Shown here in pieces: positions 59,301 to 64,000 of a DNA stretch of 64,000 nt (position 1 is the stretch's first letter; every line of letters starts with the position of its first letter). Position numbers and translations under genes: made by a program. Source of the DNA: Scortum barcoo (Eukaryota > Chordata > Actinopteri > Centrarchiformes > Terapontidae); contig CM041551.1 of assembly GCA_023238725.1 (NCBI GenBank), positions 2,797,759 to 2,861,758 on the forward strand, written 5' to 3'. The notes under the pieces were generated by a model. That model worked only from the letters and a program-made list of their open reading frames with translations, had not been told where the DNA came from and did not search any database.

Positions 59301-61558
59301 TCGTAGACATCATCTCTAGCTCTGCCTATGGTGAGATTTAATCAGTGGTTTCTCATACCTGGACCAATCACATTTGATAGACTCCACTTTCTGATATTTT
59401 TAGCTGAGCCAGCATTCTAAAATAAAGCTAACTCTAAAACTGTAGTGCAGAAACTTTTATATGTTTAATGGCCTTTACATCCCAGCTCTTGCCAAATGAG
59501 TTCACACAAGGCTGAAGCCCATCATGGCCAGGTAAATCTCTCTTTGCAGTATACTGCACTTTTTAAATCTGGTGTCCGTGGCAACAGTCCACATTCCAGC
59601 TCCGGAGCTGAAGGTCTGGAACTTGTGTATGACCCCATGAAGCATTCAGGAAAAGTTTCTGATGCACCAGAGAAGAAAGAAACTTGTTGTTCAGAGGAAT
59701 GATCACAGTCAGAAAAAGAACATGTGAAGACAAATATGAATTACTGTTGTAGTTATCCTTGGAGGGAAAGAGAAGGGACTGAGGACAGATGGATGTGGTG
59801 CTACTGCTCTTGGACAGGTTGGAAAAATATTTGGAAAAGGTATGGCTTTTCCAAATAGTAGGCTTTTTACATTTACTTTACCTAAATAGTTATTGTCTTG
59901 GACCTGTGGAAGTTTCTCTGTATTTTTGTAACCTATAAGCGCAGTGATTGTGTAATTACTCTCACTGCCAGAAGGGGAGGTGAAATTTCCACACTTCAAC
60001 TTTAACAGATATAAATTATATATTTCTTGAACAGCTCTCAGACATTGGGTAAAGGCAGTGCACTACTTGCTCTCCCTACATTTAAGTTGTTAACTGCTCT
60101 GTAACCTTTCTTCAACTACTTTGAACAACACTTAATGAAACAGAATATACATTTCACACTGTCTATTGCATACCAGTGTCAAACCAGCTATGGCTCCCTG
60201 TGAAATAATTTGCAAAAGCCACTTTTGAACTTTAATTTGTCAGACAGACAGAGGACTACCTCCTGCTGACTGTATGCCAAAGGGGTCCTCGGATCAAAAA
60301 AGACAGGGTGAAATATGATGAGTCTGTAACTAAAAAATTTAGTGGTATTGATGCATAATTTATGTTTTCCAGCGTGCCAACGGATCTTTAAAATCCTGTT
60401 TTGCTCCATATTTCTGTGAAGGACTTGGATTATCCCTTTTGAATGGAAAAAAAAATCAAAATTTCAGAGGAAGTGAGGGCATATAAAACACTCACATGCA
60501 CTCATGTTAAAATAATAGTATAATAACAGAAAAAGAATATCATTTTGTAGTTTCTGATCCTTCACTATGAAGAAAAATGGTCTACATTATCTGTAATTTG
60601 TAAATGATAAACTCTAAGATGTCAATAATCAATAACCGTTCATGCATAACAATCAGTTAATTTTAAAACCTTTGACTGCATCAGACACAACAGCTGAACC
60701 TCTACTCTGAGTTTCTCAGCATCACTTTAAAGGATATTCTCCTTTGGTTTGCTTTACTCTTTCTCCATCTAACACCTAACAGAGATGGAGAAGAGGCTGA
60801 CAGATGTCAGACTCAGTGCTGCTGGCAGCCCACTCGCCTGGGCAAGTCCACCGCACAGCACTTGGTTATTTTTATTTAAGTGGCAGCTGGGGTAGTGTTA
60901 ATGTATTTTGCTTTGCATCTGTCCCAATGAACCTTTCCTAAGCCCCACTCCTTTTCGCTCTGTGCCCCAATAACAGCTGAGCAAGCTTAGTACCTGGGTT
61001 AACCTTGGTAACCTTAGTCTCTAGTTAGTACTGTGTACAAATAATGGCAATTTTATTCTTACTTGAATTTTCTGAAAATTTTGTTAGTTTTCTGCTGTGC
61101 ACTTGATCAACTTAGATGTTCCTGTACACACTCAGTTGCCAGTTGATTTCGTCTAACTACTCAGGGGTTATATTTGTATTTGTGAGAAGGGAGAGCCCTT
61201 GTCCAATGAGGATGGAGGGGGTGCACAGTTAAATTATTGACCTATATAATAATGGCAGCAGGGACTCAGGATTTATAGTAGATTCTATAGTTTGTGAAGC
61301 AGAGGTACAGAAGTGGGTATTTGGAGTTTGAATGAATAACTATACAGGACAGAGCTTGTCTCCCACACTCCCTGGGTGTGTCTGCATGTCCTCAGTGGAG
61401 CATCAGTGGAGCGAGTGTTATCAGCAGCTCTGCTGAGCCTCAGCGGGCTGATTATGTCTTTTTTAAACAAGCCCACACTTCTTTCTTCTGTCCTACAAAA
61501 AGCCACGTAATAACAATACTGCAACGCTGTAACGCTGAGTGCAATACTGTTTTGTCAC
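56311..61558. other. Unassigned DNA
   Basis: More than 5 kb with no recognised gene, RNA or repeat family. Several open frames of 60-110 codons (for example 57032-57364 forward and 58274-58549 reverse) are unassigned. A frame at 59496-59702 ends in a charged stretch SDAPEKKETCCSEE-stop that looks protein-like but is not identified; a donor-like and an acceptor-like site sit only 18 bp apart just inside it (59531-59550). Confidence 0.45.
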
Positions 61559-61591
61559 TGTCCTAAAGGCACAACATGTGCCTTTAGGACA
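61559..61591. repeat. Perfect 14-bp hairpin
   Basis: TGTCCTAAAGGCAC at 61559-61572 is inverted exactly at 61578-61591 with a 5-nt loop AACAT. No T tract follows. It is probably a small inverted duplication. Confidence 0.9.
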
Positions 61592-61734
61592 TGTGAAGTA
61601 GAAAGATCCACAGCTTTGTATTTTTTACATATATATTTTCACATTCTAGGTGTATTTTTTCCTCTGCTCTCTGAGGGGCCTAAAGTGATTATCTTGCTTA
61701 GTTATTTTGTCCATCCAGTACATGGGTCAAGAGC
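61592..61734. other. Unassigned DNA
   Basis: Nothing recognised. Confidence 0.5.
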
Positions 61735-61985
61735 ACTAACTGGCAAAAAATTTGATGTGGATGTTCATGGCCCCAGGAGAATGATCCCTATTGATTTTGG
61801 TGACCTCCTGACCTAGATGGTACATTGGTTCAAACTTTTCCTCCTCAACACTCACACAAGACAAAATATCAGTTGGATTCCTTTAAAATTTGTGGTGGAT
61901 AATCATGGTATTCACAGATAAATCTTTTGCTGACCATTTTCTTGGGTGTTACCACCAGGTCAAAATTTCCTCATGTAAACTGTTT
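61735..61985 (+). mobile_element. Percomorph interspersed repeat copy, partial
   Basis: AATTTGATGTGGATGTTCAT, GGCCCCAGGAGAATGATCCC, ATTTTGGTGACCTCCTGACC and, after a gap, TTACCACCAGGTCAAAATTT follow the block order of the same repeat family as at 39235-39592 (there CAGACATTCATG, GTGGTAATCCTCTGAC, CTTCAAAATTTT). The copy shows two degenerate tandem sub-units and lacks the later GCTAACATGCTAA part. Confidence 0.65.
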
Positions 61986-62256
61986 CATTGGTGAAACAGT
62001 TAATGTGGATATGTCACATGTAACTAAGGTACTGAAGTACAATTATTCTCATTCCTCAGGTCATTTATAAATTGAAGTCTTAACCAAAGGATGCTTAAAT
62101 ATGACATAAAAGGTTGCTCGAATAGCAACTTTCAGTGCATTGTCTTGGTTTTCTGGCCTAAAACTTCACTGCTTTGGTTCAGTGTCAGTGACTTGGTTGA
62201 GTCACATCAGGCTGTTGCTAAGGCTAGAGAGGACAGAGAGAGACCATGCAGCTCCT
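61986..62256. other. Unassigned DNA
   Basis: A short inverted pair ACTGTTTCA/TGAAACAGT occurs at 61979-62000; nothing else recognised. Confidence 0.5.
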
Positions 62257-62499
62257 AATCAAGAATCAAGGGTCTTTATTGTCATCATGTTTTCACATAA
62301 CGAAATTAAGATTGGTGACTTCCAGCTTTAAACATAAATATATGTTAAAATATGTAATATGTACATAAATATCTAAACATTTAAAGTTGTAGCAGCAATG
62401 TACACAGTAGGGGGGGTGGGTCAGTTGTTTAAGTCAAGTTGGCTCAAGTTCTCAATATGGGGAAATGGATTGTACAGCTCTGGGGGAAAAAGCTGTTTT

Positions 62500-63905
62500 T
62501 CAGTCTGGTAGTTCTGGTCTTTATGTTTCTGTACCACTTTCCAGATGGAAGCGGTACAAACAGTCCATTGCCCGGGTGGGTAGGGTCGGCGGCAATATGT
62601 CAGGCCTTCTTCTGGATCCAGCCAGCGTATATTGAGTCCAGGTCTGGAAGAGGACTTCCCACAATCCCCTGTGCCATTTTAAGTCCTTTCGGTCCTGTGC
62701 AGTAAGTACAGCTGCCATACCACACTGCTGCACTGAGGCAGAGGATGCTCTCTATTGTGGCCCTGTAGAAGTTTGTCAGGAGCTGAGGGGAGAGTCCAGC
62801 ACGTTTCAGCTTCCTGAGGAAAGAAGAGTCTTTGTTGATCCTTCTTTACCAGGTGAGCTGTGTTCATGGACCAGGTCAGGTCAGATGTGATGTGGATGCC
62901 CAGGAACTTGATATATGCTGTTGACACGCTCAACTGCTTCCCCGTGGATGAGGAGAGGAGCGTGCTCTGTCCTCCTGGACCTCCTGTAGTCCACTATGAC
63001 CTCCTTGGTCTTGCTGGTGTTCAGAACAAGGTTGTTGTTTGAGCACCACTGAGTAAGGTGCTGGATCTCCTCTCTGTAGTGGGTCTCATCATTGTCCGAT
63101 ATGAGGCCCACTATGGTGGTGTCGTCTGCAAACTTTACAATGGTGTTTGTGGAGTGGATGGCAGAACAGTCACTGGTGAAGAGAGTGAAGAGGGCTGGGC
63201 TGAGCACGCAGCCCTGTGGTGTGCCTGTGCTCAGGACCAGTGTAGAGGATGTGTTGTCCCTGATTCTCACCACCTGAAGGCCTGTTGGTGAGGAAGTCCC
63301 TGATCCAAGTGGCACAGCGATGAGGGCAGTCCCAGGTTGTGGAGCTTCAGTATCAGCTTGTCCGGGATCACTGTGTTGAAGGCTGAACTGAAGTCCACAA
63401 ATAGCATCCTCACGTAGGTGTTAGGAAGCTGCAGATGCAATGGAGACTGCATCCTCTGTCGACCTGTTCTCCCTGTACTGTGTGCGAACTGATACTGATC
63501 CAGACCAGCAGGGATGATGTCTTTTGATGTGCTTTAGGACGATCCTCTCAAAGCACTTCATGATGACCGGAGTTAGAGACCAACAGGGTGGTAGTCATTT
63601 AGGCAGGCTGACAGCAGATTTTTTAGGAAGCTGCAGGGACAGGTTGAAAATGTCCAGAAAAACTCCTGCCAGTTGGTCTGCACACAATTTCAGAGAGTGC
63701 GACCAGACACCTTATCTGGTCCTTCAGCTTTCCTGATGTTGATTCTTTTCATGGAAGAGCTCACTTGGTGCAGCTGCAGGACTAGAGGCTGATGCAGTTC
63801 TTCCTGCCGGGGAAGGTGAACACTCCTCTCTGCTGCCGGGTGTGTCAAAGCGGGCGTTGTTTTCAAAATGCTCAAAGCGGGCGTTGTTTTCAAAATGCTC
63901 CTCAA
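62500..63905 (-). pseudogene. L2-type LINE reverse transcriptase, frameshifted
   Basis: Reverse-strand blocks in protein order: KRINIRKAEGPDKVSGRTL (63760-63695), the fingers KAxGPDxxSGR motif; TYVRMLFVDFSSAFNTVIPD (63420-63360), where FVDFSSAF contains the first catalytic Asp; LSTGTPQGCVLSPALFTLFT (63240-63180); and NTIVKFADDTTIVGL with FADD at 63121-63132, the second catalytic pair. Then come LNTSKTKEVIVDYRRSRRTE, SMNTAHLVKKDQQRLFF and, in another frame, GMAAVLTAQDRKDLKWHRGL near the C-terminus. At least four frameshifts separate these pieces (for example in the AAAGAAGAG region near 62825), so no active enzyme can be made. Catalytic residues themselves are intact. The copy would retrotranspose its own RNA in the family's active members. 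Confidence 0.92.
63846..63899. repeat. 27-bp tandem duplication inside the LINE
   Basis: The unit CAAAGCGGGCGTTGTTTTCA plus AAATGCT occurs twice head to tail (63846-63872 and 63873-63899) with no mismatch. In the reverse frame it repeats the peptide SILKTTPAL. It keeps the frame (27 bp) and is probably recent slippage. Confidence 0.97.
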
Positions 63906-64000
63906 TACACCTTTTATACCTGCTTTTTGCTAGCTTAATGCCTTTTTTCAGTTCTTTTCGGGCAATGCTATAGGCCAGCTTGTCACCTGACCTGTAGGCA

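Larger units (their letters stand above)
62257..64000 (-). mobile_element. Long L2-type LINE copy running off the right edge
   Basis: On the reverse strand the 3' end lies at about 62257 (AATTTCGTTATGTGAAAACA, then ATGACAATAAAGACCC and a short tandem GATTCTT end). A 3' UTR of about 200 bp leads up to the reverse transcriptase ORF, which extends beyond base 64000. This is the most complete element in the window and the same family as the copy at 45584-46175. Its 5' half, including any endonuclease domain, lies outside. A 27-bp tandem duplication interrupts it at 63846-63899. The tail lacks poly(A), as expected for L2-clade LINEs. Confidence 0.92.

Noticed and set aside
59531..59550. An 18-bp intron (GTAAAT to TTTGCAG)
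   Set aside because: Too short for a vertebrate spliceosomal intron, and the frame around it is unrecognised.
62860..63291. Forward frames within 62860-63291
   Set aside because: They are antisense shadows of the LINE reverse transcriptase on the reverse strand.

Overview
The window reads as a euchromatic, AT-leaning stretch of a teleost fish genome, probably a percomorph. The evidence is the repeat content: non-LTR retrotransposon (LINE) pieces of the L2/CR1/Rex1 group with FADD-type reverse transcriptase and TGACAATAAA-like 3' ends, tRNA-derived SINE heads, an internally deleted Tc1-type transposon with TACACTGCTC termini, a pogo-like transposase relic, and two interspersed repeats I recognise as abundant in spiny-rayed fishes. 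I found no host protein-coding gene, no rRNA and no functional tRNA. The longest open frames (190, 170 and 146 codons) match nothing I recognise. A gene desert or one very large intron are both possible.

Layout. Bases 1-8,300: unassigned DNA with a TCTA microsatellite, a 177-bp inverted-repeat MITE (2944-3120), an AT-rich palindrome, a reverse-strand LINE piece (5010-5605) and a perfect 29-bp hairpin (7361-7426). Bases 8,300-18,000: repeat-poor, high-complexity DNA with several enhancer-like stretches, an ATT microsatellite and a 113-bp tandem duplication. Bases 18,000-39,000: mostly unassigned, with LINE 3' tails, two SINE heads, a CpG-dense spot with splice-donor-like sites (33.2 kb), a degenerate minisatellite (36.5 kb) and a diverged direct repeat pair (34.8 and 36.7 kb). 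Bases 39,000-45,100: a known percomorph interspersed repeat, three enhancer-like stretches, a LINE piece and a strand-biased A+C-rich tract. Bases 45,500-64,000: the transposon-dense part, with five LINE pieces, a pogo-like relic, a foldback element with internal iterated motifs (52.7-53.0 kb), a TA microsatellite, a nested set of three repeats (54.6-56.3 kb), another known repeat (61.7 kb) and a long LINE copy running off the right edge.

Nothing here forms an operon or pathway. All recognisable protein remnants belong to transposable elements and all are disabled by frameshifts, stops, truncation or internal deletion. The enhancer-like calls rest only on sequence texture and short motifs, because conservation cannot be seen from one sequence. 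I found no convincing undescribed system; the best candidates are the inverted-repeat elements at 52,667-53,000, 7,361-7,426 and 2,944-3,120.
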